Source: Opitutaceae bacterium (GTDB lineage: Bacteria; Verrucomicrobiota; Verrucomicrobiia; Opitutales; Opitutaceae). From it: 51,344 bases of DNA. Under the pieces are notes generated by a model, which saw nothing but the letters and a program-made list of their open reading frames with translations, had not been told where the DNA came from and did no database searches. A program made the translations under genes and the position numbers. Every line of letters begins with the position of its first letter. Within the stretch, counting starts at the first letter, position 1. This document shows, one piece after another, positions 7,936-16,469 of this stretch. The DNA is taken from the NCBI GenBank assembly GCA_027482905.1, contig JAIXVP010000361.1, forward strand, positions 1-51,344, read 5' to 3'.

Positions 7936-9269
7936 AGCGTGAGTATTTCGGCACCGACGGCGTGCGCGGGCCCTACGGCGGGCCGGTGATCAACGAGGCC
8001 TTCGCCGCGCGGCTGGGCGAGGCGGCGGCGCTTTGGGCGAGAGCGGAGGGCGGCGGCGGTGGTGAGGTGCTGATCGGGCGCGACACCCGCGCCTCGGGTC
8101 CGGGCCTGGAGCGGGCGCTGGCGGCGGGTTTGCGCGCCGGCGGGTTGCGGCCGGTCTCGCTCGGCGTCGCTCCGACCCCGGCGGTGGCTCGGGCGGTCGT
8201 CGCTCGCGGCGCCCGGCTGGGCGTGGTGGTGACGGCCTCGCACAATCCGGCGGCGGACAACGGTATCAAGTTTTTCGCGACGGGCGGGCGCAAGCTCTCC
8301 GACGCCGAGGAGGCGGCGATCGAGGCGCTGCTGCCCGCGCAACCGGCTCCGGCGGCGGGCGCCGAACCCGAGCGCGTAGAAGCCAACGCGGACTATGTCG
8401 CCGCGCTTGCCGGCATCCTGCCCGCCGGGGCGCTGGCGGGCTGGCGCGTCGTGGTGGACGCGGGGCACGGGGCGACGGTCGGGACCACGCCGGAGGCTCT
8501 GCGGCGGGCGGGCGCGGAGGTCGAGCTGATCGGCGGCGCTCCCGACGGAAGCAATATCAACGCCGGGGTCGGCAGCGAGCATCCGGAGGGCCTGGCCCGC
8601 GCGGTGGTGGCGCGCGGCGCGCGGCTGGGCGTGGCCCACGACGGCGACGGCGACCGCTGCGTGTTGTGCGACGAGACCGGCTCGCTGCTCGACGGTGACG
8701 AAATCCTCACCCTGCTCGCCCTCGAGGCTCTGGCGCGTGACGCGCTCGCTGTCCGGACGCTGGTGGTCACGGTGCAGAGCAACCTTGGCGTGGACGCCGC
8801 GATCCGCGCGGCGGGCGGCCGGGTGGAGCGCACCGATGTCGGCGACCGCCACGTGCTGGAGCGATTGCGCGAGACCGGCGCGCGGCTGGGCGGCGAGTCC
8901 AGCGGGCATATCGTCAACCTCGACCTCTCGCCCACCGGCGACGGTCTGGGCGCGGCGCTCGGCGTGATCGCGGTGATGCTGGCGAAGGGCCGGCCGCTGT
9001 CCGCCCTACGATCCGGTTTGGTCAAATTTCCGCAGGGTCAGCGCAACCTCGTGGTCGAGGCGAAGCGGCCGCTGGCGGATTGCGCGGCCCTGACCCGCGA
9101 ACTGGCGGCGCTGACGAGTGAACTCGGCGACTCCGGTCGGGTGATGGCGCGATTCTCGGGCACGGAGTCCAAGCTGCGTCTGTTGGCCGAGGCCGGCTCG
9201 CGGGCCACGGTGGACGCGGTGCTGGACCGACTCGCGGCGGCGGCGCGGCTCGATCTGCAAGTCCGTTGA
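7932..9269 (+). CDS. glmM: Phosphoglucosamine mutase
   Basis: A 445-residue alpha-D-phosphohexomutase that converts glucosamine 6-phosphate to glucosamine 1-phosphate for UDP-GlcNAc, and so peptidoglycan and LPS. Domain signatures in order are YFGTDGVRG at residues 5-13, catalytic Ser103 in TASHNP, the metal loop DGDGDR at 237-242, sugar-binding GGESSGH, and the C-terminal phosphate-binding RFSGTESKLR. The length is normal. The start overlaps the trpD stop by four bases. The 64 bp between glmM and the next gene contain a good -35-like TTGACC (9292-9297) but no clear -10. Confidence 0.96.
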   Translation: MKREYFGTDGVRGPYGGPVINEAFAARLGEAAALWARAEGGGGGEVLIGRDTRASGPGLERALAAGLRAGGLRPVSLGVAPTPAVARAVVARGARLGVVVTASHNPAADNGIKFFATGGRKLSDAEEAAIEALLPAQPAPAAGAEPERVEANADYVAALAGILPAGALAGWRVVVDAGHGATVGTTPEALRRAGAEVELIGGAPDGSNINAGVGSEHPEGLARAVVARGARLGVAHDGDGDRCVLCDETGSLLDGDEILTLLALEALARDALAVRTLVVTVQSNLGVDAAIRAAGGRVERTDVGDRHVLERLRETGARLGGESSGHIVNLDLSPTGDGLGAALGVIAVMLAKGRPLSALRSGLVKFPQGQRNLVVEAKRPLADCAALTRELAALTSELGDSGRVMARFSGTESKLRLLAEAGSRATVDAVLDRLAAAARLDLQVR

Positions 9270-9333
9270 GGCACGCCGGGCGAGTCTAGCGTTGACCGGG
9301 TTGTCTTCCGGGCGTTTTTTACACCTTACCCTT

Positions 9334-10722
9334 ATGCAGGAAGTTCCCCTCACCTCCCTCGACGTTCGCCTGCAAAAACAGGTGGAGAACGCGCAAGTAG
9401 CTCTGCAACGCGGCAACTTCGAGTATGTGTTCGAAGTCACCTCCCAGGTTTTGAAGCAGGCGCCCGGCTGTCTGCCGGTGCGTCGCCTCCAGCGAGCCGC
9501 CCTTTTGCGTCAGGCCGAGGCCAAAAACATGCTGGTCGCGAAGGCTTTTGGCTCGGTGACGATGGCGGGATTCCTTTTCTCCAGCAAAAAGGACCCGACC
9601 AAGGCGATGGAGACGGCGGAGAAACTGCTCCATATCGATCCGAACAATGTCGCCGCTCTGAAGAGCATGGCCGAGGCCGCGAACACACTGGGCTTGATGG
9701 AGACCGCCGCCTTCGCGTGGGAGTGCATTCGCGAGGCCCAGCCCAAGGACCACGACACGTTGGTGCATCTCGCCGAGGCCTACCTCGCGGCCAAGATGAA
9801 CAAGGAGGCGGTGAAGGTCGCCGACGAGTTGCTCAAGCTGCGCCCGCAGGACGGCGACGCCCTGGCGCTCATGCGCAAGGCCTCCGTCGCGCAGACCATG
9901 GACAAAGGTAACTGGGAGTCGCAGGCGTCCTTCCGTTCCAAGCTCAAAGACGAGAACCTCGCCACCTCGCTGGAGCAGGCGAGCAAGGTCGTGACCTCGA
10001 CCGAGATGACCGAGCGCTTGATCGAGGAGGCCAAGGCGCGACTCGCGGCCGAACCGGCCAACGTGAATCATTTTCGCTCCATTATCGACGGCTACCGTCG
10101 TCTCAACGACCCGGCCTCCGCCCTCGAATACGTCAAACAGGTGCGGCAGGTTCCCTCGGCGGCGGGCGACGCCACCTTCGAAAAGCTGCAAAACGACCTT
10201 ACGATCGCGGTGATCGAGGCCCGCTTGAAAACCGCCGAGGCCGCCCTCGCGGCCGATCCAGAGAACGCCGAACTCAAGCAGGCGACCATGGCGATCAAGG
10301 GAGAGCTCGCGAAGGCGAGGCTCGAGGACGCCAAAGCCTACGTGGAGCGTTATCCGAACGATTACGCCGCCCGTTTCACCCTCGCGAACCTGCTGCTCGA
10401 GGCCGGCGACCATCAGGGCGCGATCGGTAATTTCCAGCAGGCCCAGAAGTCACCCAAGGTTCGCGTGCCCGCCCTGGCTGGAATGGGCCGCGCGCTCAAG
10501 GCCCGCCGCATGTTCGACCTCGCGGTGCAGCAATTTCAGACCGCCAAGGCCGAGGTGCCGACCATGGACGACCTCAAAAAGGACATCATCTACCAGCTGG
10601 CCGAGTGCTACGAAGGGATGGGGCGGCAGGAGGACGCGATCAACGAGTTCAAGCTGATCTACAGCGAGGACATCGGTTTCCGCGACGTGGCGGACAAGAT
10701 CAACGCCTTCTACGCCCGCTGA
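9334..10722 (+). CDS. Tetratricopeptide-repeat protein of unknown role
   Basis: A 462-residue, mostly helical protein without a signal peptide. Repeats with TPR spacing run through it: AMETAEKLLHIDPNNVAALKS, TLVHLAEAYLAAKMNKEAVKV, RLAAEPANVNHFRSIIDGYR and YAARFTLANLLLEAGDHQGAI. A short hydrophobic stretch (FGSVTMAGFLFSS, about residues 66-78) may touch the membrane but is weak for a transmembrane helix. The ATG at 9334 follows a C/T-rich leader (ACACCTTACCCTT); the longer frame from 9292 adds a poor N-terminus. Such proteins scaffold complexes; no specific partner can be inferred. It converges on the chemoreceptor gene, with 22 bp between stops. Confidence 0.75.
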   Translation: MQEVPLTSLDVRLQKQVENAQVALQRGNFEYVFEVTSQVLKQAPGCLPVRRLQRAALLRQAEAKNMLVAKAFGSVTMAGFLFSSKKDPTKAMETAEKLLHIDPNNVAALKSMAEAANTLGLMETAAFAWECIREAQPKDHDTLVHLAEAYLAAKMNKEAVKVADELLKLRPQDGDALALMRKASVAQTMDKGNWESQASFRSKLKDENLATSLEQASKVVTSTEMTERLIEEAKARLAAEPANVNHFRSIIDGYRRLNDPASALEYVKQVRQVPSAAGDATFEKLQNDLTIAVIEARLKTAEAALAADPENAELKQATMAIKGELAKARLEDAKAYVERYPNDYAARFTLANLLLEAGDHQGAIGNFQQAQKSPKVRVPALAGMGRALKARRMFDLAVQQFQTAKAEVPTMDDLKKDIIYQLAECYEGMGRQEDAINEFKLIYSEDIGFRDVADKINAFYAR

Positions 10723-10730
10723 GCGCGGGC
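10714..10730 (+). terminator. Weak hairpin at the stop of the TPR gene
   Basis: GCCCGC (10714-10719) pairs with GCGGGC (10725-10730) around a five-base loop containing most of the TGA stop. Only a short T run follows (GGCTTTGC), so a terminator role is doubtful. It sits between convergent genes. Confidence 0.25.
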
Positions 10731-10744
10731 GCGGAGGCTTTGCA

Positions 10745-12199
10745 TCAGCCCTGCTTGGTCCGACCGTGCGAGCCGGTGGCGAGAAGCGAGAACGACGTGG
10801 CGACGCCGCGGAGCCGAACGGTTTGACCGGATAGTTCCGAGGCGGCCGCGTTGGTTTCCTCGGCCAAGGCGGCGTTTTGCTGCGTGAGACGATCCAGATC
10901 GTTCATCGAACCGGAGATCTGGGCGATTCCCTCGTTTTGCTCGTGCGAGGAACCGTGGATGTGGACGACGATCTCGTCGAGCGAGCGAACGCGGCCGGCG
11001 ATGTCGTCGAGGAGCCCGGAGACGGTGACGCTAAGATTGGCGCCCTCGCGGCTGCGGGTGTTGGACAGCTCGATTTTAGCGGCGGTTTCCTTGGCCGCCT
11101 CGGCGCTGCGACGAGCGAGGGCGCGGACCTCGTCGGCAACGACGGCGAAGCCCAATCCGGCCTCGCCGGCGCGGGCGGCCTCGACGGCGGCGTTCAGGGC
11201 GAGCAGGTTGGTCTGGAAGGCGATCTGGTCGATGGTCTTGGTGATGGCGGCGACCTCGGTCGAGGCGGCGGCGATGGCCTGCATGGCCGCGCTCAACTCG
11301 TTCATGCGGGCGGCGCCGGCGTCGGCGGCGCCGCGGGCACCGGCCGCCTGTTCTTTGGCGGCCCCGGCCCGTTCCACGTTGCCGCGGGTGACGCCGGCCA
11401 TCTGTTCGAGCGCGGCGGAACTGGTCTCGAGCGCGGCGGCGGATTTGGACGCGCCTTCGGCCAGCGAGGCGCTGGCGTCGCTGAACTGGCGCACGGAGGT
11501 CTGCATCGCATCGGCCTCTTTGATCAGCTCGTCGGAAAGGGTGCGCACGGGCCGGACGATCGAGCGACGGATGGTCCAGCCGCCGAAGGCGAGGGCGCCG
11601 GCGGCGCTAACGCCGAAGATGGTGAGGTTGAGGTGGCGGCGACGACGGCTCGCATCCTGGATGCCGGTGATTTCGGTCTTGAGATCGGCGACCTGCCGGT
11701 CCTTCGCCTCCTCCAGGGTGGTGCGGAGCCTGGACGTTTCCTCGCGATTGGAGGCGATCAGGGCGGCGACGCCGGCGTCCGCCGCGCCGGTTTTTTGAAC
11801 CGCGGTGAAGACGGCGCGCATGGATTCGGGCAGCTTGGCCAGCGTCAGCGCGGTCTGTTCGAAATCGTGGTTTGCGTCGTCGAGCGCCGACCGGTCCGCC
11901 GCCAGTTTGGCGACGATGGCCGCGCAGGCGGCGGTTTCCGACTCGACCTTGGGCAGCAGGGATTCGTCTCCCGTCATCAGCGCGTCGTCGAAGGCCTTGG
12001 CGGCGTTTTCAAAATGCTGCAGGCCGATCAAGGCGTCGAGGGCGTGACCGACGGAATAGTCGGACATGCGAACCAGCTGACGTTCGTCGCGCCGGGCCTG
12101 GATGGTGGAGACCGCGGTGGTCGCGGCGTATACCAAGAGCAGTCCGGCGACGACCAGCCAGACCTTCAGGCCTATGCTGTATTGGCGTTTATGTGACAT
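10745..12199 (-). CDS. Methyl-accepting chemotaxis protein
   Basis: A transmembrane chemoreceptor of 484 residues. TM1 spans about residues 10-30, followed by a periplasmic helical domain of about 150 residues resembling a four-helix-bundle sensor. TM2 is near 185-205 ([16 protein letters not shown]), then a HAMP-like linker ([12 protein letters not shown]) and a long coiled-coil signalling domain. The kinase-contact tip is canonical: [20 protein letters not shown], then [13 protein letters not shown]. There is no visible CheR-binding pentapeptide at the C-terminus. The ATG at 12197-12199 ([10 protein letters not shown]) is preferred over a TTG seven codons upstream. Its neighbours, a PstS-like binding protein and a porin on the same strand, suggest a shared ligand, perhaps phosphate or another oxyanion. 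Confidence 0.92.
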   Translation of the reverse strand: MSHKRQYSIGLKVWLVVAGLLLVYAATTAVSTIQARRDERQLVRMSDYSVGHALDALIGLQHFENAAKAFDDALMTGDESLLPKVESETAACAAIVAKLAADRSALDDANHDFEQTALTLAKLPESMRAVFTAVQKTGAADAGVAALIASNREETSRLRTTLEEAKDRQVADLKTEITGIQDASRRRRHLNLTIFGVSAAGALAFGGWTIRRSIVRPVRTLSDELIKEADAMQTSVRQFSDASASLAEGASKSAAALETSSAALEQMAGVTRGNVERAGAAKEQAAGARGAADAGAARMNELSAAMQAIAAASTEVAAITKTIDQIAFQTNLLALNAAVEAARAGEAGLGFAVVADEVRALARRSAEAAKETAAKIELSNTRSREGANLSVTVSGLLDDIAGRVRSLDEIVVHIHGSSHEQNEGIAQISGSMNDLDRLTQQNAALAEETNAAASELSGQTVRLRGVATSFSLLATGSHGRTKQG

Positions 12200-12268
12200 G
12201 GAGACGTTTGTTCCGTGCAAGGGTGAAGCCCGCGCGCCCGGGGGGACGCGCGGGGGTTGGCGCTAAGC

Positions 12269-12685
12269 TCAGCGGATGGTAAGGACCTTCACGCCGGCCG
12301 GCGTGGAGCCGGCCGCGACGTAGCCGAAGGCGCCGGGCGTCTTGGCGACGTAGGCGACGATGGCGGCTTCGTCGGCGGCCTGCTCGGGCAGGGAACCCTT
12401 GCCGGTGAACACGAGTTTTTTCCAATACTTCTCGAACTGGTCGGCGGAGCGTTCGGTGTAGGTTCTGAGCACGGATTCGTGAACGGGGCCGGAGGTAAGC
12501 ACCGCGAGCTTCAGGTTGCCGCCGCCGGACCAGGAGGTTTGGTTGCCGAGGAGGATGGCCTTGGCCTCGGCGGCGGTCAGGGACTCGGCCTTGACGTCGG
12601 GGTGGGCGATGAAGACCGCATCGTCGGCGCGGAGGCCGCAGACGGCGGCGCACGCAAGGGCGAGGAGGGTGAGGAAGCGTTTCAT
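12269..12685 (-). CDS. Small PstS-like periplasmic substrate-binding protein
   Basis: A 138-residue protein with a signal peptide (MKRFLTLLALACAAVCGLRA, residues 1-20). The mature part matches the short PstS-like proteins annotated as phosphate ABC transporter substrate-binding: an early AVFIAHPDVKAESLT, the ILLGNQTSWSGG loop, HESVLRTYTERSADQFEKYW, and AIVAYVAKTPGAFGYV, which fits the P-G-A-(F/I)-G-Y motif. It is under half the size of true PstS, so only one lobe is present. It lies between a porin and a chemoreceptor on one strand, suggesting capture of a ligand entering through the porin and presentation to the receptor. No ABC permease or ATPase is nearby. Confidence 0.75.
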   Translation of the reverse strand: MKRFLTLLALACAAVCGLRADDAVFIAHPDVKAESLTAAEAKAILLGNQTSWSGGGNLKLAVLTSGPVHESVLRTYTERSADQFEKYWKKLVFTGKGSLPEQAADEAAIVAYVAKTPGAFGYVAAGSTPAGVKVLTIR

Positions 12686-12710
12686 GGCGTGTGGCGGGTT
12701 GTCGCGGCCC

Positions 12711-13928
12711 TCAGAAGCTTACGGTGGTCTTCACCACGACGTAGTTGTAGGCGGTCTCGGCGCCGGGGCCGGTGAAGTTGAAATCCGCGCCCTGGTTCAC
12801 GATGTCGAGGCCGATGATGTGGTGGTATTCCAGTTTAAGCAGCCACCAGTCGGTCAGCGAGTAGCTGGCCGCCACGGCGTAGTCTTGCGAGGTGTTGCTG
12901 CGGTCGGCGTCGCCGAGTTCGGGCAAATCGTTGTTCGGCGAGCTGTCGGAGAAGGAGGCGTAGACACCCAGGCCGAGTTTGTCGGTGGCCTGGTAGGTCG
13001 TCATCAGATAGTAGTAGAGAAGATCTATGTTCTGATGAAGGGGCGTCGCGCCCAAGGCGGGGCTGACGAGATCGAAGTCCAGGCTCAGCCACTGGAGTTC
13101 GCCGGCGAACAGCCATTTGTTTTTCGTGTATTCCAACGAAACGGTGGAAAAGTCGGTCTGCATGTTATCGTTGATCACGGGCAGGAATCCGCCGCCACCG
13201 AAGTTGCCGACGCCGGTCACGGTGCCGTCGAACACGCGGGTGACGGAATAGACGGCGCGGAGTCCGTCCACCGGGGTGCTCCAGGACAGGTGGATGCCGG
13301 CGAGCGTGCCGATGTTCCAGCTGTCGTAGGCCTCGTTGCCGAGTATCCGGTAGCCTTGCAGCACCAACGAGTCCGCATCGAGCGTATCGGCCGTGCCGAC
13401 ATGTGCGGAATAGTCGAGACTGCCCGCCGAGCCAAGTCCGACGGAGCCGTAGGGATTTAATCCGTCCGTGTAGGAGGTGATCGTGCGCAGGTAGCGGGGA
13501 TAGAACGCGAGAGGCAGGTTGGCGAAGGTGCGGACTTGATCGAGGTCCTGGGCTTCACCGTAAAGGCCGAGGGGACGTTTCACGCGACCGGCCCGAAGGC
13601 CGAATTCCGGGGCGAAGGAATAGTCGAGGTTGGCCCAGTCGAGCACGATGCCGTCCTCGCGGGTGTAGCGGTAGGCGTAGCCTTGGGCGCCTACCCGAAT
13701 ACCGTTTTCGAAACGGTAGGTGCCGTTCAGGGTCAGTTCGGCGACGTTGAGGTCCACCTTTTCCTTGGTGGCCCCGTAGAAGTCGTGGTTGTCGGAGGCG
13801 GCGGCCTGGAGGCTGGCCGAGCCGTGGATGGAGATGCCGGCTACGTCATAGGCGTGGGCGGCCGAGGCGATGACACCGGCGCCGAAGCCGGCGCGGATTA
13901 GTTTAGGGAGGAGTCGATGGGTAGGCAT
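12711..13928 (-). CDS. Outer-membrane beta-barrel porin
   Basis: A 405-residue protein with a signal peptide (about residues 1-26, ending in SAAHA) and alternating-hydrophobicity strands rich in aromatic residues, such as GIRVGAQGYAYRYTR, FSTVSLEYTKNKWLFAGELQW and WWLLKLEYHHIIGL. It ends in VVVKTTVSF; a terminal Phe is the usual signal for outer-membrane barrel insertion. A GYVxx-like exchange region (GLRAGRVKRPLGLYGE) resembles porins of the OprO/alginate-porin type, but the substrate is not known. The ATG at 13926-13928 is the correct start; the frame extends further without signal-peptide features. It is the first gene of the porin, PstS-like, chemoreceptor run. Confidence 0.8.
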   Translation of the reverse strand: MPTHRLLPKLIRAGFGAGVIASAAHAYDVAGISIHGSASLQAAASDNHDFYGATKEKVDLNVAELTLNGTYRFENGIRVGAQGYAYRYTREDGIVLDWANLDYSFAPEFGLRAGRVKRPLGLYGEAQDLDQVRTFANLPLAFYPRYLRTITSYTDGLNPYGSVGLGSAGSLDYSAHVGTADTLDADSLVLQGYRILGNEAYDSWNIGTLAGIHLSWSTPVDGLRAVYSVTRVFDGTVTGVGNFGGGGFLPVINDNMQTDFSTVSLEYTKNKWLFAGELQWLSLDFDLVSPALGATPLHQNIDLLYYYLMTTYQATDKLGLGVYASFSDSSPNNDLPELGDADRSNTSQDYAVAASYSLTDWWLLKLEYHHIIGLDIVNQGADFNFTGPGAETAYNYVVVKTTVSF

Positions 13929-14067
13929 GGTTGCGGATGCTGGGTGGTTTGCGTGCCTATCATCGGCGCTTTTTCTCTCTCCTTGACCGGCTCGCGGCAA
14001 AAACCCGACTTGGCGGCGCGCGGTCGGGCCGGGAACCACTTTGTTTCCCAGACCAAATCCGATCCGT

Positions 14068-14865
14068 TCAGCTCCTTTCCCCGGAGCGTTCCGAGCTCTG
14101 ATACCAGCGGTAGAAAGCAAGGATCAAGGCCAGGAAAGACACGAACATGCCCCCGAGCTTCATGATGGCGGCGCCGAGAAGCTGGTCCTGGGCGGGGGTG
14201 AAACCGGCGAAGAGCCGGGGTGCGTATTCGTAGGTCGGGTAGAGGATCTCGCTCGAAAAAGCGAGGTAGGCGAAGAGCGGGGTCATCAACAGGGTGACCG
14301 CGACCATATACAGCATTTGCAGGGCGGGTTTGATCGGCGGGAACTCGCGACTGGGACTGAAAAACGGCCACCAGTAGAGCAGGGCGACGATGAAGAACGT
14401 CACGTGCTCCAGGATGTGCACGGACTTCACGCGCAGGGCCCAGTCGTAGAGCGCCGGCAGGTGCCAGATCCCGATGACGACGGTGTAGGCGAGGGCGCAG
14501 GCGACGGGGTGGGTGAAGAGCTTGAAGGGAAGCCGCAGTTCGGGTCGGGCGGTGGCGTGGCGGGCGAGCCAGGGCGGGATTCCGATCAGAAAGAGAATGG
14601 CGGCGGGGTAGATGATCAGCTGGTGCTGAATCATGTGGGCGCTGAGCAGGAAGCGCTCTCCGGCCTGGTCGAGGGGGGACCCCACGGCCAGGTAGAAGAT
14701 GATCAGGGCGAGGTAAAAGCAGACCGATTCCCGGAGGGGATAGGGTGTTCCGGTAGGAGCGAGACGGCCGCGAAAAGGACCGGTGGCAAGGGCGTAGAGC
14801 CAGCCGAGTAGAATGAGTCCGCCGACGAGGTAGGGTTCGTTATGCCAGTGGGTCCAGTCGATCAT
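14068..14865 (-). CDS. ctaG: Cytochrome c oxidase assembly factor, caa3-CtaG type
   Basis: A 265-residue integral membrane protein of the caa3_CtaG family, required for assembly of the oxidase. It has about seven hydrophobic helices. Family signatures are visible: HMIQHQLIIYPAAILFLIGIPPW, WHLPALYDWAL, HILEHVTFFIVALLYWWP and DQLLGAAIMKLGG. Several conserved histidines (HMIQH, EHVTF) are in place. The oxidase genes lie upstream on the same strand but are separated by a strong terminator, so ctaG probably has its own promoter. The leader before the ATG at 14863-14865 lacks a Shine-Dalgarno. Confidence 0.92.
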   Translation of the reverse strand: MIDWTHWHNEPYLVGGLILLGWLYALATGPFRGRLAPTGTPYPLRESVCFYLALIIFYLAVGSPLDQAGERFLLSAHMIQHQLIIYPAAILFLIGIPPWLARHATARPELRLPFKLFTHPVACALAYTVVIGIWHLPALYDWALRVKSVHILEHVTFFIVALLYWWPFFSPSREFPPIKPALQMLYMVAVTLLMTPLFAYLAFSSEILYPTYEYAPRLFAGFTPAQDQLLGAAIMKLGGMFVSFLALILAFYRWYQSSERSGERS

Positions 14866-14941
14866 GGGGCGAGGCGGCCAACCTAGTTCAAAGTCATCCG
14901 GAAGCAGGTCGAAGCGCAGAATTTAGTCGGACCGAACCGAC

Positions 14942-14967
14942 AAAAAAGGCACCCCGGAAGGGTGCCT
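14942..14967 (-). terminator. Rho-independent terminator after ctaF
   Basis: On the minus strand an 8-bp stem AGGCACCC (14967-14960) pairs with GGGTGCCT (14954-14947) around a five-base loop, followed by a run of Ts (six As at 14942-14947 on the plus strand; the first also closes the stem). It lies 27 bp downstream of the ctaF stop and ends the oxidase transcription unit before ctaG. It is the clearest terminator in the window. Confidence 0.88.
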
Positions 14968-14993
14968 GTGGATGTTCTGGTTGTGCGTGATGC

Positions 14994-15365
14994 TCACTGG
15001 GAGGCGGCGGCCCGTTCGGCATATATCGCCTGGGCGGTGAGCGGAACGCCGTCGTGGGTCGAGAAAATCGCCAGAAGCGCGGACACGGTTCCGCCGGCCA
15101 ACACCAAGCCGATGAAGAAGAGGATCGTGCAGAAGAGTTTATCGAACTTCAGGTGCATGAACCAGAAGATCACGAGCAGGAACTTCACCAGCGAAAGCAC
15201 GACGAGCAGCGAGACGATCAGCCACTTCGCCATGGGAATGTAAATGAGCACGATCTCCACGCCGGTGATGACCGCGAGAATCATGGCGATCTGCACGAAA
15301 AGGTGGAACTTGCCGTCGTCGGCGTGGGCGTGGTCCTGGGTGGTTTCGGAAGCGGCGGAGGACAT
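14994..15365 (-). CDS. ctaF: Cytochrome c oxidase subunit IV (CyoD/CtaF type)
   Basis: A 123-residue membrane protein of the prokaryotic cytochrome c oxidase subunit IV family. It has a polar, His-rich N-terminus and three hydrophobic helices (about residues 25-45, 50-70 and 83-105), with the family stretch YIPMAKWLIVSLLVVLSLVKF and then FWFMHLKFD. It stabilises the oxidase but carries no cofactor. The ATG at 15363-15365 is preceded by the C/T-rich CACCTTTCACCTCCC. It is the last gene of the ctaC-D-E-F run and is followed directly by a strong terminator. Confidence 0.88.
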   Translation of the reverse strand: MSSAASETTQDHAHADDGKFHLFVQIAMILAVITGVEIVLIYIPMAKWLIVSLLVVLSLVKFLLVIFWFMHLKFDKLFCTILFFIGLVLAGGTVSALLAIFSTHDGVPLTAQAIYAERAAASQ

Positions 15366-15390
15366 GGGAGGTGAAAGGTGTAAGGGTTTG

Positions 15391-15480
15391 AAGGTCTCAG
15401 GTCGAAGGTCGTGTGCGGCACGGCTGGGGCCGGCGCGGGGAGGGATCAATATGGGGCGCGAAGCGGGTGGCTGAGACCTT
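15391..15480. repeat. Inverted repeat in the ctaE-ctaF spacer
   Basis: A perfect 10-bp inverted repeat: AAGGTCTCAG at 15391-15400 and CTGAGACCTT at 15471-15480, with about 70 bp between. Next to the left arm is GTCGAAGGTCG (15401-15411), a motif that recurs with one extra base in the neighbouring spacer at 16370-16381. It could form an mRNA hairpin that tunes subunit ratios, or be a relic of a dispersed intergenic repeat. Confidence 0.5.
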
Positions 15481-15503
15481 TGAATTTCTACGGCTTCGAT
15501 AGA

Positions 15504-16355
15504 TCAGAGGTATTCGAGAAGATAGACGACGGTGAAAATCACGATCCAGACGATGTCGACGAAGTGCCAGTAGAGGCCCATGCCCTCGACGTCGATGGCG
15601 TTGGCCTCGCCGAAATCGACCGCCCAGGTGGAGCGGCCGAGGGCGAAAAGGAGCGCGGTCGAAATCGCAAAGGCGGTGGTGGCGCCGGCGGTGATCGCGT
15701 CATGCTGGAGAGCGTGAACCACCGAGGAGAGAGAGTAGCCGTGCTCGGCTCCGGCGTGGGTGACTGCGAGCATGACGAACATGATCGAGACAACGGCCAC
15801 GGCGAAGGCGGAGAACTGGACGACGGCGCGGGTGATCCAAGCCTTGGAGGCGTCGACGGGTTTAAAGGTTCGGATATACATCAACACGAGCCACAGGACG
15901 CCGATGGCGACGTGCACGCCGTGGGTGCCGGTGAGGGTGTAGAAGGTCGCCCCGAACATGTCGCTCTTTAGGGTGAGTCCGAGGTGCACGAAGTGGGTGA
16001 ACTCGTAGACTTGGCAACCGAGGAAGATCAGCCCGAAGAAGATTGTGCCCAACAACATCTTGCGGGTGGACCCGACCTTGCCCTTCTGGCTCGCGCCCAC
16101 GGCGAGAGCCATGAGCAGGGATGACATCAGGAGAATGAAGGTGGAGAAAGAAGTGAGCTCGATGGAGAACAGCTTAAGCGGATCGGCGCCCTCGGGGGTG
16201 GGGTGGAGGCGGTAGATGACGTGGGTCGAGATCAGCGCGCCGAAGAACATGCAGTCCGACGCAAGGAAGGCCCACATAAAGAGCTTCTTGTTGGGTATGC
16301 CCGTGGTGGTGGAATGATCGTGGTGGTGATCGATGGTGGCGGCGTGGGCGGACAT
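15504..16355 (-). CDS. ctaE: Cytochrome c oxidase subunit III with an extra two-helix insert
   Basis: A 283-residue membrane subunit of the heme-copper oxidase. It starts with a His-rich tail (DHHHDHS), and family motifs follow: FLASDCMFFGALISTHVIYR, QVYEFTHF, and GTHGVHVAIG at about residues 143-152. The final helix pair normally follows closely and ends in YWHFVDIVW (about 262-270). Here about 80 residues (roughly 172-254), including two additional hydrophobic helices (about 178-198 and 225-240), separate them. The frame is open and in register, so this is not a frameshift. The subunit supports proton uptake and stability of subunit I. Confidence 0.93.
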   Translation of the reverse strand: MSAHAATIDHHHDHSTTTGIPNKKLFMWAFLASDCMFFGALISTHVIYRLHPTPEGADPLKLFSIELTSFSTFILLMSSLLMALAVGASQKGKVGSTRKMLLGTIFFGLIFLGCQVYEFTHFVHLGLTLKSDMFGATFYTLTGTHGVHVAIGVLWLVLMYIRTFKPVDASKAWITRAVVQFSAFAVAVVSIMFVMLAVTHAGAEHGYSLSSVVHALQHDAITAGATTAFAISTALLFALGRSTWAVDFGEANAIDVEGMGLYWHFVDIVWIVIFTVVYLLEYL

Positions 16356-16369
16356 GGCTTTTTGAAGAG

Positions 16370-16451
16370 GTCGAAGGGTCGATATAGTCGAAGGGGCGAT
16401 AAGTCGGAGGCGCGGAGGAGAATCGACTCCTCGAGTTTTCGACCTTTCGAC
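16370..16451. repeat. Inverted repeat in the ctaD-ctaE spacer
   Basis: GTCGAAGGGTCG (16370-16381) and CGACCTTTCGAC (16440-16451) are inverted copies matching at 11 of 12 positions, about 58 bp apart. Further partial copies (AGTCGAAGGGG at 16386-16396) lie between. The same core occurs in the next spacer at 15401-15411, so both spacers of this operon carry related palindromic elements. Confidence 0.5.
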
Positions 16452-16469
16452 GGTTCTGGTTTGATGGGT

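Noticed and set aside
10877-12196. A 439-codon plus-strand frame opposite the chemoreceptor
   Set aside because: No domain, Gly-rich composition, and perfect coverage by a canonical chemoreceptor on the other strand.
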